A stretch of DNA of 64,000 bases from Roseovarius sp. MMSF_3359 (GTDB taxonomy: Bacteria > Pseudomonadota > Alphaproteobacteria > Rhodobacterales > Rhodobacteraceae): assembly GCF_030733385.1 (NCBI RefSeq), contig NZ_JASHJC010000004.1:124001-188000 (forward strand), in the 5' to 3' direction. Position 1 is the stretch's first letter, and each line of letters opens with the position of its first letter. The notes under the pieces were generated by a model that worked only from the letters and a program-made list of their open reading frames with translations, searched no databases and was not told the origin of the DNA. The position numbers and the translations under genes were made by a program. Of this stretch, positions 43,451 through 53,844 are shown piece after piece.

Positions 43451-44905
43451 ATGGTTTCGCGTATCATTCCGGTGGATCCGGCCGATCTGGTGATCTTTGG
43501 CGGTACCGGCGATCTTGCCCGGCGCAAGATCCTGCCCGCCCTTTTCCGGCGCTATTGTGCCGGTCAGATTGGTGACGAATCCCGCGTGATCGGCGCGTCG
43601 CGGACCGAGATGGACGACAAGGGCTTTCGCAAGATGGCCTCGGACGCCATTGCCGAATTTTCCGAGCATGAAGGCTGCGACATGGGGCGGCTCAAGGATT
43701 TCCTGGCGATGCTGCATTACGTCACGCTCGACGCGCGGGGCACTACCGGGTGGAAGGCGCTGGCCAAGCTGGTCAAATCCGACCGCATTCGGGCATTCTA
43801 TTTCTCCGTCGGGCCGGGGCTGTTTGGCGACTTGGCCGAGCGGCTGCATAAATATGGCATGGCCGACAGCGAGTGCCGGATCGTGGTCGAGAAACCCTTC
43901 GGGCGTGACCTCAAATCCGCGCGTGAGTTGAACCGCGGATTGGCGCAACATTTTGACGAGACGCAGATTTACCGGATCGACCACTACCTGGGCAAAGAGA
44001 CAGTGCAGAACCTGATGGCGGTCCGGTTCGGCAATATGCTCTTCGAGCCGCTCTGGAACAGCCAGTATGTGGATCATATCCAGATCACCGTGGCCGAAGA
44101 GGTGGGCGTTGGCACGCGCGGCGGCTATTACGACCGGTCGGGCGCGATGCGGGACATGGTCCAGAACCACATGATGCAGCTTCTTTGCCTCATCGCGATG
44201 GAGCCGCCCGCCAAGTTCGATCCCCATGCGGTGCGCGACGAAAAGCTCAAGGTGATCCGCGCGCTTGATCCGGTGAAGCCGGACAACATCGTGCGTGGTC
44301 AGTATGAGGGCGACGGCAAGCGGCCTGGCTATCGCAATCAGGTCGAAAACCGCGACAGCACCACCGAGACTTTCGTGGCATTGAAGGCGCATGTCAGCAA
44401 CTGGCGGTGGGCCGGAACGCCGTTCTACCTGCGCACGGGCAAGCGGCTCAGGGAACGCGCGAGCGAGATCGCCGTGGTTTTCAAGGACACGCCGCATTCG
44501 ATTTTCGAAGAGGACGCGGGCCGTCATCGCAACATCCTGACGATCAAGCTGCAACCCAATGAGGGGATCGAACTGGGCGTGACGATCAAGGAGCCGGGAC
44601 CGGGGGGGATGCGACTTGTCGATGTGCCGCTCGACATGACATTCGCCGAGGTGTTGGGGCCGGATGATGCCGATTTTCCCGACGCCTATGAGCGGCTTAT
44701 CATGGACGTGATCCGCGGCAATCAGACCCTCTTTATGCGCGGGGACGAGGTCGAGGCCGCCTGGGCCTGGACCGATCCGATTATCGAGGCCTGGGGCGAC
44801 AGCCGCGAACTGCCGATCGCCTATGCCACGGGCAGTTCAGGACCGGATGACGCGCTGATGCTGATGCATCGCGACGGGCGCCGCTGGCGGGAGATCAAGG
44901 CATGA
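43451..44905 (+). CDS. zwf: Glucose-6-phosphate dehydrogenase
   Basis: 484 aa. Oxidises glucose-6-phosphate to the lactone with NAD(P)+. The nucleotide-binding turn is FGGTGDLARRKILP near the start, and the substrate/active-site motif is RIDHYLGKE around residue 180. GGCAGGAG lies seven bases before the ATG. The stop overlaps the pgl start (ATGA). With pgl and pgi it feeds the Entner-Doudoroff and pentose phosphate routes, the main sugar pathway of roseobacters. Confidence 0.97.
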   Translation: MVSRIIPVDPADLVIFGGTGDLARRKILPALFRRYCAGQIGDESRVIGASRTEMDDKGFRKMASDAIAEFSEHEGCDMGRLKDFLAMLHYVTLDARGTTGWKALAKLVKSDRIRAFYFSVGPGLFGDLAERLHKYGMADSECRIVVEKPFGRDLKSARELNRGLAQHFDETQIYRIDHYLGKETVQNLMAVRFGNMLFEPLWNSQYVDHIQITVAEEVGVGTRGGYYDRSGAMRDMVQNHMMQLLCLIAMEPPAKFDPHAVRDEKLKVIRALDPVKPDNIVRGQYEGDGKRPGYRNQVENRDSTTETFVALKAHVSNWRWAGTPFYLRTGKRLRERASEIAVVFKDTPHSIFEEDAGRHRNILTIKLQPNEGIELGVTIKEPGPGGMRLVDVPLDMTFAEVLGPDDADFPDAYERLIMDVIRGNQTLFMRGDEVEAAWAWTDPIIEAWGDSRELPIAYATGSSGPDDALMLMHRDGRRWREIKA

Positions 44906-45573
44906 ATATCATCGATTATGCGGACGAAGAGATGCTGGCCATCAACGTGGCCAATATCCTTGCGGGCAAGCTCACCGCGACGCTGGATCACGAGGAGCGC
45001 GCTTTGTTGGTGGTGCCGGGCGGGACGACGCCGGGGCCGATCTTCGATGATCTCTGCGACGCCGACCTCGATTGGTCCCGCGTTGATGTAATGCTGAGCG
45101 ACGAACGCTGGGTGCCGGAAGTGCATGTGCGCTCCAACACCCGCCTGATCCGCGAAAGGCTGCTGACCGGCCGGGCCGCCAAGGCGCGTTACCTGCCGCT
45201 TTATGCCAAGGCCGAGACACCGGAAGAGGTGCTGCCGGAGCTTGAGGCCAACATCACGCCGGACCTGCCGATTTCGGTCCTGCTTCTGGGCATGGGGGCG
45301 GATATGCACACGGCGTCGATGTTCCCCGGCGCGGACCGGCTCGAAGAGGCGCTGCGGCGTGATGCGCCCATTTTGGTGCCGATGCGGGGCGGTAGCGCGC
45401 CCGAGCCGCGGATCACCCTATCGGCGCGGGTGCTGAACGAGGCGATGTCGAAACACCTGGTCATCACCGGGCAACAGAAACGCGCGGCACTGGAACGCGC
45501 CCGCGGCCTGCCGCACGCGGAGGCGCCGGTGGCAGCGGTTTTGTCGGACCTGACCGTGCATTGGGCGGCGTAA
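44902..45573 (+). CDS. pgl: 6-phosphogluconolactonase
   Basis: 223 aa. The SOL/DevB-type family is shown by VVPGGTTPGPIFDDL, the LSDERWVPEVHVRSN motif and LLGMGADMHTASMFPG. It hydrolyses the lactone made by Zwf. The start overlaps the zwf stop and the gene ends 3 bp before pgi, so all three are one operon. Confidence 0.95.
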   Translation: MNIIDYADEEMLAINVANILAGKLTATLDHEERALLVVPGGTTPGPIFDDLCDADLDWSRVDVMLSDERWVPEVHVRSNTRLIRERLLTGRAAKARYLPLYAKAETPEEVLPELEANITPDLPISVLLLGMGADMHTASMFPGADRLEEALRRDAPILVPMRGGSAPEPRITLSARVLNEAMSKHLVITGQQKRAALERARGLPHAEAPVAAVLSDLTVHWAA

Positions 45574-45576
45574 GGC

Positions 45577-47187
45577 ATGACGATGTGGAATGATCTCAAG
45601 GCCATGGCGACCGAGGCGATGAAAGGCGATCTGGTTGAGCTCTTCGCCGATGAAGGCCGGGCCGAGGCGTTTAGCGTCCGGTTTGACGGGATGCTCTTCG
45701 ACTATTCCAAAACCTACCTCACCGACGATATCCGCGCGGCGCTGATCGCGCTTGCAGAGGCCCGTGAGGTCGGCCACCGCCGCGACGCGATGTTCCACGG
45801 GGACAAGATCAACGAGACCGAAGACCGCGCCGTCCTGCACACGGCCCTGCGCAACCTGTCGGGCGGCCCTGTCACCGTAGATGGCACGGACGTCATGCCG
45901 GAGGTGCGCGCGACCCTCGACCGGATGACGGATTTCGCCACCCAAGTGCGCAGCGGCGCTTTCAAGGGCGCGGGCGGAGCCATCACCGATGTGGTCAATA
46001 TCGGCATCGGCGGGTCGCATCTTGGCCCGGAGATGGGGACATTGGCGCTCGCGCCCTATCATGACGGGCCGCGCTGTCATTTCGTCTCGAACGTGGATGG
46101 CGCGGATATTGCCGATACGCTCAAGGGGCTCGACCCGGAAACGACGCTGGTCATCGTGGCCTCGAAAACCTTCACCACGATCGAGACCATGACCAACGCC
46201 CGCACAGCGCAGGATTGGATGGCGGCCGCCGTTCCCTCCCCGGGTGCACAATTCGCGGCCCTGTCCAGCGCCGAGGACAAGACCGCCGCTTTCGGCATCG
46301 CGCCCGAACGGGTCTTCGGGTTCGAGGATTGGGTCGGCGGGCGTTATTCGATGTGGGGCCCGATTGGCCTTGCGCTGATGATCGCCATCGGGCCGGACCG
46401 CTTCACCGACTTCCTGCAAGGGGCGGAGGCGATGGATGCGCATTTCCGCGACGCCCCGATGGACCGCAACATGCCGGTGATGCTGGCGCTGACGGGCATG
46501 TGGCATCACCAGGTCTGCGGATACGCAACCCGCGCGGTGCTTCCCTATGACCAAAGGCTGGCGCGATTGCCCGCCTATTTCCAGCAGCTTGAGATGGAGA
46601 GCAACGGCAAAAGCGTCACCATGAATGGCGATGCGGTCGATGGTCCGTCCGGACCGGTCGTATGGGGGGAGCCGGGCACAAATGGTCAACATGCGTTCTA
46701 TCAGCTCATCCATCAGGGGACGCAGATCGTACCCTGCGAATTCATGGTGGCGGCCCGTGGCCACGAACCCGATCTTTCGCATCACCACACGCTCCTTGTC
46801 GCCAATTGCCTGGCGCAGTCAGAGGCGCTGATGCGCGGGCGGTCAATTGACGTGGCGCGACAGATGATGGCCGACAGGGGCCTTGAGGGTGACGAGTTGG
46901 AACGGCAGGCACGGCACAGGGTATTTGCCGGCAACCGGCCTTCGACCACGCTGATCTACGATCAGCTGACGCCAAGCCGTCTGGGGCAGATCCTGGCGCT
47001 TTACGAACACCGTGTCTTTGTCGAAGGGGTGATCCTCGGGATCAATTCGTTTGACCAATGGGGCGTGGAGTTGGGCAAAGTGCTGGCGACCGAACTAGAG
47101 CCCATCCTTGCGGGACAGCAGGACGGGGCGGCAAAGGACGGATCAACCCGGCAACTGGTTAGTTTCGTACAACAAAACATGGGATGA
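45577..47187 (+). CDS. pgi: Glucose-6-phosphate isomerase
   Basis: 536 aa, the usual size of bacterial Pgi. Signatures [26 protein letters not shown] and the catalytic region [11 protein letters not shown] are intact, with the active-site His and Lys in [12 protein letters not shown] and near the C-terminus ([13 protein letters not shown]). Interconverts glucose- and fructose-6-phosphate, supplying Zwf from gluconeogenic carbon. Third gene of the operon. Confidence 0.96.
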   Translation: MTMWNDLKAMATEAMKGDLVELFADEGRAEAFSVRFDGMLFDYSKTYLTDDIRAALIALAEAREVGHRRDAMFHGDKINETEDRAVLHTALRNLSGGPVTVDGTDVMPEVRATLDRMTDFATQVRSGAFKGAGGAITDVVNIGIGGSHLGPEMGTLALAPYHDGPRCHFVSNVDGADIADTLKGLDPETTLVIVASKTFTTIETMTNARTAQDWMAAAVPSPGAQFAALSSAEDKTAAFGIAPERVFGFEDWVGGRYSMWGPIGLALMIAIGPDRFTDFLQGAEAMDAHFRDAPMDRNMPVMLALTGMWHHQVCGYATRAVLPYDQRLARLPAYFQQLEMESNGKSVTMNGDAVDGPSGPVVWGEPGTNGQHAFYQLIHQGTQIVPCEFMVAARGHEPDLSHHHTLLVANCLAQSEALMRGRSIDVARQMMADRGLEGDELERQARHRVFAGNRPSTTLIYDQLTPSRLGQILALYEHRVFVEGVILGINSFDQWGVELGKVLATELEPILAGQQDGAAKDGSTRQLVSFVQQNMG

Positions 47188-47224
47188 TCCGTCCGCCCTG
47201 CGCCATTCTGGCAGCAAGACGGGC

Positions 47225-47309
47225 GGGCGATCTGGAAACCTGTAACAGAATACTCTTCCCCCCGAGATCGCCCACCCGAACCGGGATGCGTGCGTTTCGC
47301 ACACCCCGG
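47225..47309 (+). terminator. Hairpin-forming region after pgi, possible terminator
   Basis: Two inverted repeats lie in the 139-bp gap to the convergent fasciclin gene: GGGCGATCT (47225-47233) with AGATCGCCC (47265-47273), and CCGGG...GTGCG-TTT-CGCAC...CCCGG (47281-47309). No U-tract follows, so termination is only a suggestion. Confidence 0.35.
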
Positions 47310-47326
47310 AATGACGAGGGTGCGGT

Positions 47327-47878
47327 TTACTTGGGAACCAACACCCCGTTGACGACGTGGATAACGCCGTTCGACTGATCGACATCGGCGATGGTGACCT
47401 TCGAAGCGTTGCCCGATTCGTCATAGATATAGACGTCGCCGCCCTTGACCTGCGCCGAGAGCGCGTCGCCCGAGACCGCGTTGAAATGATAGAATCCATC
47501 GGTACTGTTGCGGGCGGCTTCGGCAATCTCCGCGGCGGACCAGTCACCGGCGACCACATGGGCGGTCAGCACCTTTTGCAACATCGCCTTGTTTTCCGGC
47601 TTGAGCAGCGTTTCAACCGTTCCCTCAGGCAGCGCGGCAAAGGCGTCGTTGACCGGTGCAAAGACGGTGAACGGTCCGGCGGAATTCAACGTATCCACCA
47701 GGTCGGCGGCCTTGACGGCGGCGACAAGCGTAGTGTGATCCGCAGAATTCACCGCGTTTTCAACGATGGTTTTCTGCTCATACATCGGTGCGCCACCTAC
47801 CATCGGGTTGGCCGCCATGGCCATGCCGGCAAGTGTCGTCAGTGCCGTCGCAAAGGTAATTTTCTTAATCGTATTCAA
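47327..47878 (-). CDS. Exported fasciclin-domain protein
   Basis: 183 aa starting at TTG 47878, chosen because CCGGAGGAAAG lies seven bases upstream and it gives a clean signal peptide (NTIKKITFATALTTLAGMAMA). The mature part is one FAS1 domain: TLVAAVKAADLVDTLNSAGPFTVFAPVNDAFAALP (described in part), then HVVAGDW and the closing VIHVVNGVLVPK. FAS1 proteins are cell-surface or periplasmic adhesion modules. Single gene. Confidence 0.9.
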   Translation of the reverse strand: MNTIKKITFATALTTLAGMAMAANPMVGGAPMYEQKTIVENAVNSADHTTLVAAVKAADLVDTLNSAGPFTVFAPVNDAFAALPEGTVETLLKPENKAMLQKVLTAHVVAGDWSAAEIAEAARNSTDGFYHFNAVSGDALSAQVKGGDVYIYDESGNASKVTIADVDQSNGVIHVVNGVLVPK

Positions 47879-47977
47879 GGTCTTTCCTCCGGTTAAGGTC
47901 CCGGTTTCTCCGGGCCAGGTACCGACAGTCACGGGACCGGTTGAGGAAAAGTTTCAGTCCATGAAATTTTTTTTGGC

Positions 47978-48403
47978 TCACGCCTGGCGGGGAATGTCGA
48001 AACCCGGTTCAGCCAGCGTGAAGTGGTCGAATTGAAACCCGGGCGACACGGTACAGCCAACCAGCGTGTAGGCCCCGGTGCAGGTTGCCTTTTGCCAGTG
48101 GTTCGGCGGGATGATCACCTGCGGGTGCTCACCGGCCATGAGATCGGGACCCAACCGGACATCGCGCGCCGGTCCGGCCTCGGTCTCGGATATCGACAAC
48201 ACCAGTGGCGACCCGCGATAGAAATGCCAGATTTCGGCGGCATCAACCTTGTGCCAGTGGTTGTTCTCACCGCCCTGCAAAAGGAAATAGATACAAGTCC
48301 CCGCAGGCCGGCCCGCACCATCGGCCACCCAGGTTTCGCGGTAATGGCCGCCCTCTGGGTGAGGGGAAAGGGCCAGTCTCTCGATGATGTCGTGTGCGTC
48401 CAT
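47978..48403 (-). CDS. Cupin, DUF985 family
   Basis: 141 aa. The motif HPEGGHYRETW near the N-terminus, IYFLLQGGENNHWHKVDAAEIWHFYRG (in part) and IPPNHWQKA, then VGCTVSPGFQFDHF at the end, are the DUF985 pattern. It is a beta-barrel small-molecule-binding protein with probable metal-binding His residues. Function unknown, sometimes linked to sugar epimerase-like folds. Confidence 0.88.
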   Translation of the reverse strand: MDAHDIIERLALSPHPEGGHYRETWVADGAGRPAGTCIYFLLQGGENNHWHKVDAAEIWHFYRGSPLVLSISETEAGPARDVRLGPDLMAGEHPQVIIPPNHWQKATCTGAYTLVGCTVSPGFQFDHFTLAEPGFDIPRQA

Positions 48404-48637
48404 GGCGTGACGCTATCGCGTGATCACGGTGGGGGAAAGCAGGTTTGTCGCCGGGGTCAAGGATGCCGGGCAGGGGGCATCACAGCGTCTTTGCAAGGGT
48501 GCAGGCGCGATTTCGCTGCCCAATGCCCGGGATTTTCGCGGAATTTGGCCAGAAGTCAGGCGGGTTCCTGCCATGCGTTCCCCTGGACCCGATGCGCCCG
48601 CCATTTGAAGGCACAAGTCTGGAAAAGGAGCTTGAAA

Positions 48638-48913
48638 ATGAAAAACTGGCGTATTTTGACCGCCGGAGCGGCGATGTTGGCCCTGGTCGGATGTGAAAAC
48701 ATGACTCAGGAGGGCCGGGTGGTCGCGGGCGCTGCGGGAGGGGCGGCGGCGGGCCTGATCGCGGCGGAGGCCTTTGATGCCGATAGCGACTGGAAGCTGA
48801 TCTCGGCGCTGGCGGGGGCGGCTGCCGGCACCGTGGTGGCGCAGAACAATGCGCGTAACACCTGCGCCTATGCGCGGGGCGACGGCACCTATTACGAGGC
48901 GCCCTGCCCGTAG
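48638..48913 (+). CDS. Small lipoprotein with glycine-zipper region
   Basis: 91 aa from ATG 48638, with AAAAGGAG eight bases upstream. Longer frames upstream run antisense to the cupin gene. Lipobox LVGC (Cys21). Residues 30-70 are Gly/Ala-rich (VVAGAAGGAAAGLIAAEAF, ALAGAAAGTVVAQN), a glycine-zipper that can pack in the membrane. Two cysteines at the end (NTCAYARG, APCP) may form a disulfide. Envelope-stress lipoproteins of this type are common, with function unknown. Confidence 0.83.
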   Translation: MKNWRILTAGAAMLALVGCENMTQEGRVVAGAAGGAAAGLIAAEAFDADSDWKLISALAGAAAGTVVAQNNARNTCAYARGDGTYYEAPCP

Positions 48914-48931
48914 AGACCTGTACATGGACCC

Positions 48932-48962
48932 AAAAAAACAGGGTGCGCTCGCGCGCGCCCTG
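48932..48962 (-). terminator. Intrinsic terminator, leftward
   Basis: On the minus strand a 10-bp stem (CAGGGCGCGC / GCGCACCCTG, one G-U) is followed by seven T. It ends the small lipoprotein gene at 48993-49154 and may also stop rightward transcription from the neighbouring gene, though the plus-strand side has no T tract. Confidence 0.75.
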
Positions 48963-48992
48963 TCATTGATTTGTCGTGGTGCCGGTGGCGTG

Positions 48993-49154
48993 TCAGATCG
49001 CGCTAGGGCACGAACCAAGTGTACCGTCTACATCATGAACCGGGTCATCGGGTCCGCATTCCTGCCCGGAAACCGGATAGGTCTTGGGATCGGTACAACC
49101 TGACAACATGACCAGGACGAAAAATACGGAAACCAGCCTGTAAACCGCTGACAT
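48993..49154 (-). CDS. 53-residue lipoprotein
   Basis: ATG at 49154, AAAAGGAGAACCCAACG upstream, stop at 48993. The peptide opens MSAVYRLVSVFFVLVMLSGC, a complete lipoprotein signal with lipobox LSGC (Cys20), leaving a mature part of 34 residues (TDPKTYPVSGQECGPDD onward) with two more cysteines. Strong ribosome site, signal and a following terminator together argue for a real gene that falls below usual length cut-offs. Function unknown. Sits just downstream of eno on the same strand. Confidence 0.72.
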   Translation of the reverse strand: MSAVYRLVSVFFVLVMLSGCTDPKTYPVSGQECGPDDPVHDVDGTLGSCPSAI

Positions 49155-49267
49155 CGTTGGGTTCTCCTTTTGGAAATGGGGCGCAGGGCCCGTTACAAAA
49201 GGAGCGTATCAGCGGGGGTGAATCGCCACGTTGATCCCGGTCAAATTCCGGCGCAATTCCGACGGAT

Positions 49268-50563
<1,296 letters not shown>

Positions 50564-50638
50564 TCAGATTTTGCCGGTGTCATAACAGGTGGGCGGGGAA
50601 TGTAAATGCGACCTGCGGCAGCGCAGCGCGCGAAGCCG

Positions 50639-51508
50639 TCAGGCGGTCGATTTCAGCAACCGGCGTTCGCGGAGGATCGAGTAAAAGCCGCTGCCGATAA
50701 TCAGCGCCGCACCGGTATAGGTCAGCCAGTCAGGGCGTTCACCAAAGATCGAAATGCCGATGATCAGTGAAAAGACCAGTCGCGAATAGCGAAACGGCAT
50801 GATCGACGACACATCACCGATCCGCATCGCAGCGACAATCGCGTAATACCCCACGACGCTGAAGAGAAGCATGAAACCAAGCTGAACCCAGTTCTTCGCC
50901 GATGGCTGCACCGCGCCGCCGTCGATGAGGAGCAGCGCCGCGCCGATCAGGATGACCATCGCGAAAGCATAGCAGGAGATCTGCATGGACGAGACCTTCG
51001 CCGGTGTCTTGCGCGTAGACAAATCGCGCAGCGCCAGGCCCGCGACGCCGATCACCGCAAAGAGGGAGGCCGGTTGAAACCCTTCGAGGCCGGGCCGGAT
51101 GATCAAGAGCACGCCAATGAATCCCACGACGATCGCGCTCCAACGGCGCCAGCCGACCTGCTCCCCCATGAAAAGGGCGGCCCCGAGCGTGACGCAGAGC
51201 GGCGTTGCCTGGATGATGGCGGCCACCGACGACAGCGGGATCAGCGTCAGCGCGGTTATATAACCGAACGCCGCGATCATTTCGCCCAGGTTCCGCAGCA
51301 GGACCGGCGTCATCAGGAAGTCGCGGGAAAACAGGCGATCGCCCTTGACCAGGCTGAACGCGCCGAAAATCAACGCGCCGCCAATGCCCATCATGAACAG
51401 GATTTGCCCGACGACGAGATCGGCGGACAGGAACTTGATGAAGGTATCTTCGAGCGCAAATCCGGCCATGGCCAGAACCATCAGGGCGCTGCCGCGTATG
51501 TTGTCCAT
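50639..51508 (-). CDS. EamA/DMT family transporter
   Basis: 289 aa with about ten transmembrane helices in two EamA repeats (GSALMVLAMAGFALEDTFIKFLS; later DLSTRKTPAKVSSMQISCYAF). The LIPLSSVAAIIQATPLCVTLGAALFMGE stretch (in part) is typical of the drug/metabolite transporter superfamily. Likely an inner-membrane exporter of a small metabolite, substrate unknown. Confidence 0.87.
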   Translation of the reverse strand: MDNIRGSALMVLAMAGFALEDTFIKFLSADLVVGQILFMMGIGGALIFGAFSLVKGDRLFSRDFLMTPVLLRNLGEMIAAFGYITALTLIPLSSVAAIIQATPLCVTLGAALFMGEQVGWRRWSAIVVGFIGVLLIIRPGLEGFQPASLFAVIGVAGLALRDLSTRKTPAKVSSMQISCYAFAMVILIGAALLLIDGGAVQPSAKNWVQLGFMLLFSVVGYYAIVAAMRIGDVSSIMPFRYSRLVFSLIIGISIFGERPDWLTYTGAALIIGSGFYSILRERRLLKSTA

Positions 51509-51591
51509 GCCATCTCCGGGGGTGGTGACTGGCCACAGGCCTACGCCCGCGGCGCAGCTTTGGCAAGGGGACGCGGCCCCGGGGGCAGGCG

Positions 51592-52005
51592 TCAGTCCTT
51601 TTTCAGCGGCACACCGTAAAGTTCAAGCTTGTGACCCTTGAGCTGGTAGCCCAGCCGTTCGGCGATCTTTTCCTGCAGTATCTCGATCTCGGGGTCGACA
51701 AATTCGATCACCTCGCCCGTGTTCATGTCGATCAGATGATCGTGGTGATCGCGTTCGGCGTCCTCGTATCGCGCGCGGCCATCACCGAACTCCAGCCGGT
51801 CAATAATGCCCGCCTCCTCGAAGAGCTTCACGGTACTAAAGACAACGGCTACCGAAATCGCCGGGTCCCGGGCCTGAGCCCGTTGGTGCAATGCCTCGAC
51901 ATCGGGGTGATCGGCGGACGCCTCAAGCACGTCGGCGATGATCCGGCGGTGCGGTGTCATCTGCAGGCCCTTCTCCCGGCACCGGTTGATGATCGTGTCG
52001 GCCAT
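51592..52005 (-). CDS. Fur family metal-responsive regulator with altered recognition helix
   Basis: 137 aa. The winged helix (KGLQMTPHRRIIADVLEAS) and the metal-binding/dimerisation part (RDHHDHLIDMNTGEVIEF) are clear, so this is a Fur/Mur-type ferric or manganese regulator. It is unusual in the DNA-reading helix: where the family has ATVYRTVKLFE, this protein has VVFSTVKLFE, replacing the Tyr and Arg that contact DNA. An inverted repeat (52055-52076) lies 50 bp upstream of its start and may be its operator. It could be specialised or impaired in binding. Confidence 0.88.
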   Translation of the reverse strand: MADTIINRCREKGLQMTPHRRIIADVLEASADHPDVEALHQRAQARDPAISVAVVFSTVKLFEEAGIIDRLEFGDGRARYEDAERDHHDHLIDMNTGEVIEFVDPEIEILQEKIAERLGYQLKGHKLELYGVPLKKD

Positions 52006-52361
52006 GGGTTAACCCCCCTCGATCGCTGGATGCGGCATACCGGGATTTTGCAACGGTTTCCAGTCGCTTGGAAACCTTCTGTTGACTTCTGACCTGTAAC
52101 CCACCATGTAGCGCCCAACCGACATTTCCTGCCGCGTGAGCAGAGATGCCGCCCGGAAAGAGGCGGCCACCGATAAAGCGAAATGTCGTCCATATGATCC
52201 CAAAATCACGCGTGGGGCCAAACGTCTGACCGGCCGGGGCGCGATGTTGCGCCTGGTGAGCGTGCAGGCGGAACCACGAATGCGACCCCTGAGGCCTTTG
52301 GCGCGGGGTCGAAAAGATGACGTCGTGCCGGCATGTGGCCGGTGCGCGTGAAAGGAACGAA
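52006..52361. other. 356-bp divergent promoter region between Fur-type regulator and DEAD-box helicase
   Basis: No gene was found here. It contains the inverted repeat at 52055-52076 near the regulator and a long 5' region for the helicase. Such leaders are common for cold-induced DEAD-box genes, but no specific riboswitch or thermosensor could be recognised. Confidence 0.5.
52055..52076. promoter_or_regulatory. Inverted repeat upstream of Fur-type regulator
   Basis: GGTTTCCA-GTCGCT-TGGAAACC, perfect 8-6-8 inverted repeat, 50-71 bp upstream of the regulator start. It could be an autoregulatory operator or an RNA hairpin. Confidence 0.45.
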
Positions 52362-53678
52362 GTGAATTTGTTTGCAGAAATGGGGCTTCCGGCCCCGCTG
52401 GTTAAAAAACTCAAGGCCATGGGCATCGAAGAGCCCACACCCATTCAGACCCATGCGATCCCGCATGCGCTCGATGGCAATGATGTCATGGGTCTGGCCC
52501 AGACCGGCACCGGCAAGACGGCCGCCTTTGGCCTGCCGCTCCTGGCGCAGTTGATGGAGATGCGCGGCAAACCCGAGGCGCGCACGGTGCGCAGCCTGAT
52601 CCTGGCGCCGACGCGCGAATTGGCGGGGCAGATCCGCGATGCGTTGATGCCGATGGTCAAGGACACACCGATCAAGATCGGCGTCGTTGTGGGCGGTGCG
52701 TCGATCAATGCGCAGATCAAACGGCTGGAGCGGGGCACCGATGTGCTGGTGGCGACGCCGGGGCGCTTGCTCGATCTGCTGGACCGCAAGGCGCTGCGGC
52801 TTGATGCGACGCGCTTCCTGGTGCTCGACGAGGCCGATCAGATGCTCGACCTGGGCTTTATCCACGCGCTGCGCAAGATCGCGGGGCTGTTGCCGTCCGA
52901 GCGCCAGACGATGCTGTTCTCGGCCACGATGCCCAAGCAGATGGAAGAGATCGCGGCAAGCTACCTGACCCATCCCAAACGGGTGCAGGTCAACCCGCCG
53001 GGCAAGGCCGCCGACAAGATCGCGCAGTCGATCCATTTCATCGCCAAGGCTGAAAAACCCAACTTGCTGATCGAATTGCTGGACGCGCATCGCGACGAGT
53101 TGGCGCTGGTCTTTGGCCGGACCAAACACGGGTCAGACAAGCTCGCGCGCAAGCTGGAGGCGGCGGGATATTCGGTCGCCGCGATCCATGGCAACAAGAG
53201 CCAGGGGCAGCGGGAACGCGCGCTCAAGGCCTTCCGCGAGGGGCAGGTCAAGGTGCTGGTCGCCACGGATGTCGCCGCACGAGGACTCGATATCCCGGAC
53301 GTCAAACATGTCTATAATTTCGACCTGCCGAATGTGCCGGAAAACTATGTGCACCGGATCGGGCGCACCGCGCGCGCGGGCCGGGATGGCATGGCCGTGG
53401 CCTTCTGCGCGCCCGATGAGATGGGTGAGCTGAAGGACATTCAAAAGGTCATGGGCATTTCGATCCCGGTTGCGTCGGGACGTCCTTGGGAAAAGCTCGA
53501 AGAGCCGGGCAGCAAACCCAAGGGCCGTGGCGGCCCGCGCCGCCGGTCCCGCAAACCGGGAGGCGGTAAGCCGCAGGGGCAGGGCGCTCATGCGCAGGGG
53601 CCTAAACCCGCGGGCAAACCCGGGGGCGGACGACCAAACAGACGCCGCCGCAACAAACCGCAGCGCAAGGCAGCATGA
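52362..53678 (+). CDS. DEAD-box RNA helicase (RhlE-like)
   Basis: 438 aa from GTG 52362 with AAAGGA just upstream. The in-frame ATG at 52317 has no ribosome site and adds unlike sequence. All helicase motifs are present: Q motif (PTPIQTHAIP), AQTGTGKT, PTRELAGQI, TPGRLLD, DEAD, SAT, and in domain two ATDVAARGLDI and HRIGRTAR. The C-terminal 70 residues are basic and Gly/Pro/Arg-rich, a typical RNA-binding tail. Acts in ribosome assembly or mRNA decay, often at low temperature. Ends at a clear intrinsic terminator. Confidence 0.93.
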   Translation: MNLFAEMGLPAPLVKKLKAMGIEEPTPIQTHAIPHALDGNDVMGLAQTGTGKTAAFGLPLLAQLMEMRGKPEARTVRSLILAPTRELAGQIRDALMPMVKDTPIKIGVVVGGASINAQIKRLERGTDVLVATPGRLLDLLDRKALRLDATRFLVLDEADQMLDLGFIHALRKIAGLLPSERQTMLFSATMPKQMEEIAASYLTHPKRVQVNPPGKAADKIAQSIHFIAKAEKPNLLIELLDAHRDELALVFGRTKHGSDKLARKLEAAGYSVAAIHGNKSQGQRERALKAFREGQVKVLVATDVAARGLDIPDVKHVYNFDLPNVPENYVHRIGRTARAGRDGMAVAFCAPDEMGELKDIQKVMGISIPVASGRPWEKLEEPGSKPKGRGGPRRRSRKPGGGKPQGQGAHAQGPKPAGKPGGGRPNRRRRNKPQRKAA

Positions 53679-53686
53679 CGATATTG

Positions 53687-53718
53687 CCCGCGACAAGGAT
53701 CTACCTGTCGCGGGTTTT
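53687..53718 (+). terminator. Intrinsic terminator after the DEAD-box gene
   Basis: CCCGCGACA - 10-base loop - TGTCGCGGG followed by TTTT, 8 bp after the stop. Nine perfect base pairs. Confidence 0.9.
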
Positions 53719-53844
53719 CTTCCAAACAACGTGACGCAAGAACGCCCGAAATCGCGAAGGGGAAGTTTGAACCCCCGTCGTTGCATGCTGGAGAATGCTT
53801 GAATGGCAGCTATGTCGACGATCGCCTGGAGCGGCCATCAACGA

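Noticed and set aside
48419..48428. 10-bp palindrome CGTGATCACG near the cupin start
   Set aside because: It is short enough to occur by chance in a window of this size and there is no second copy or regulator nearby.
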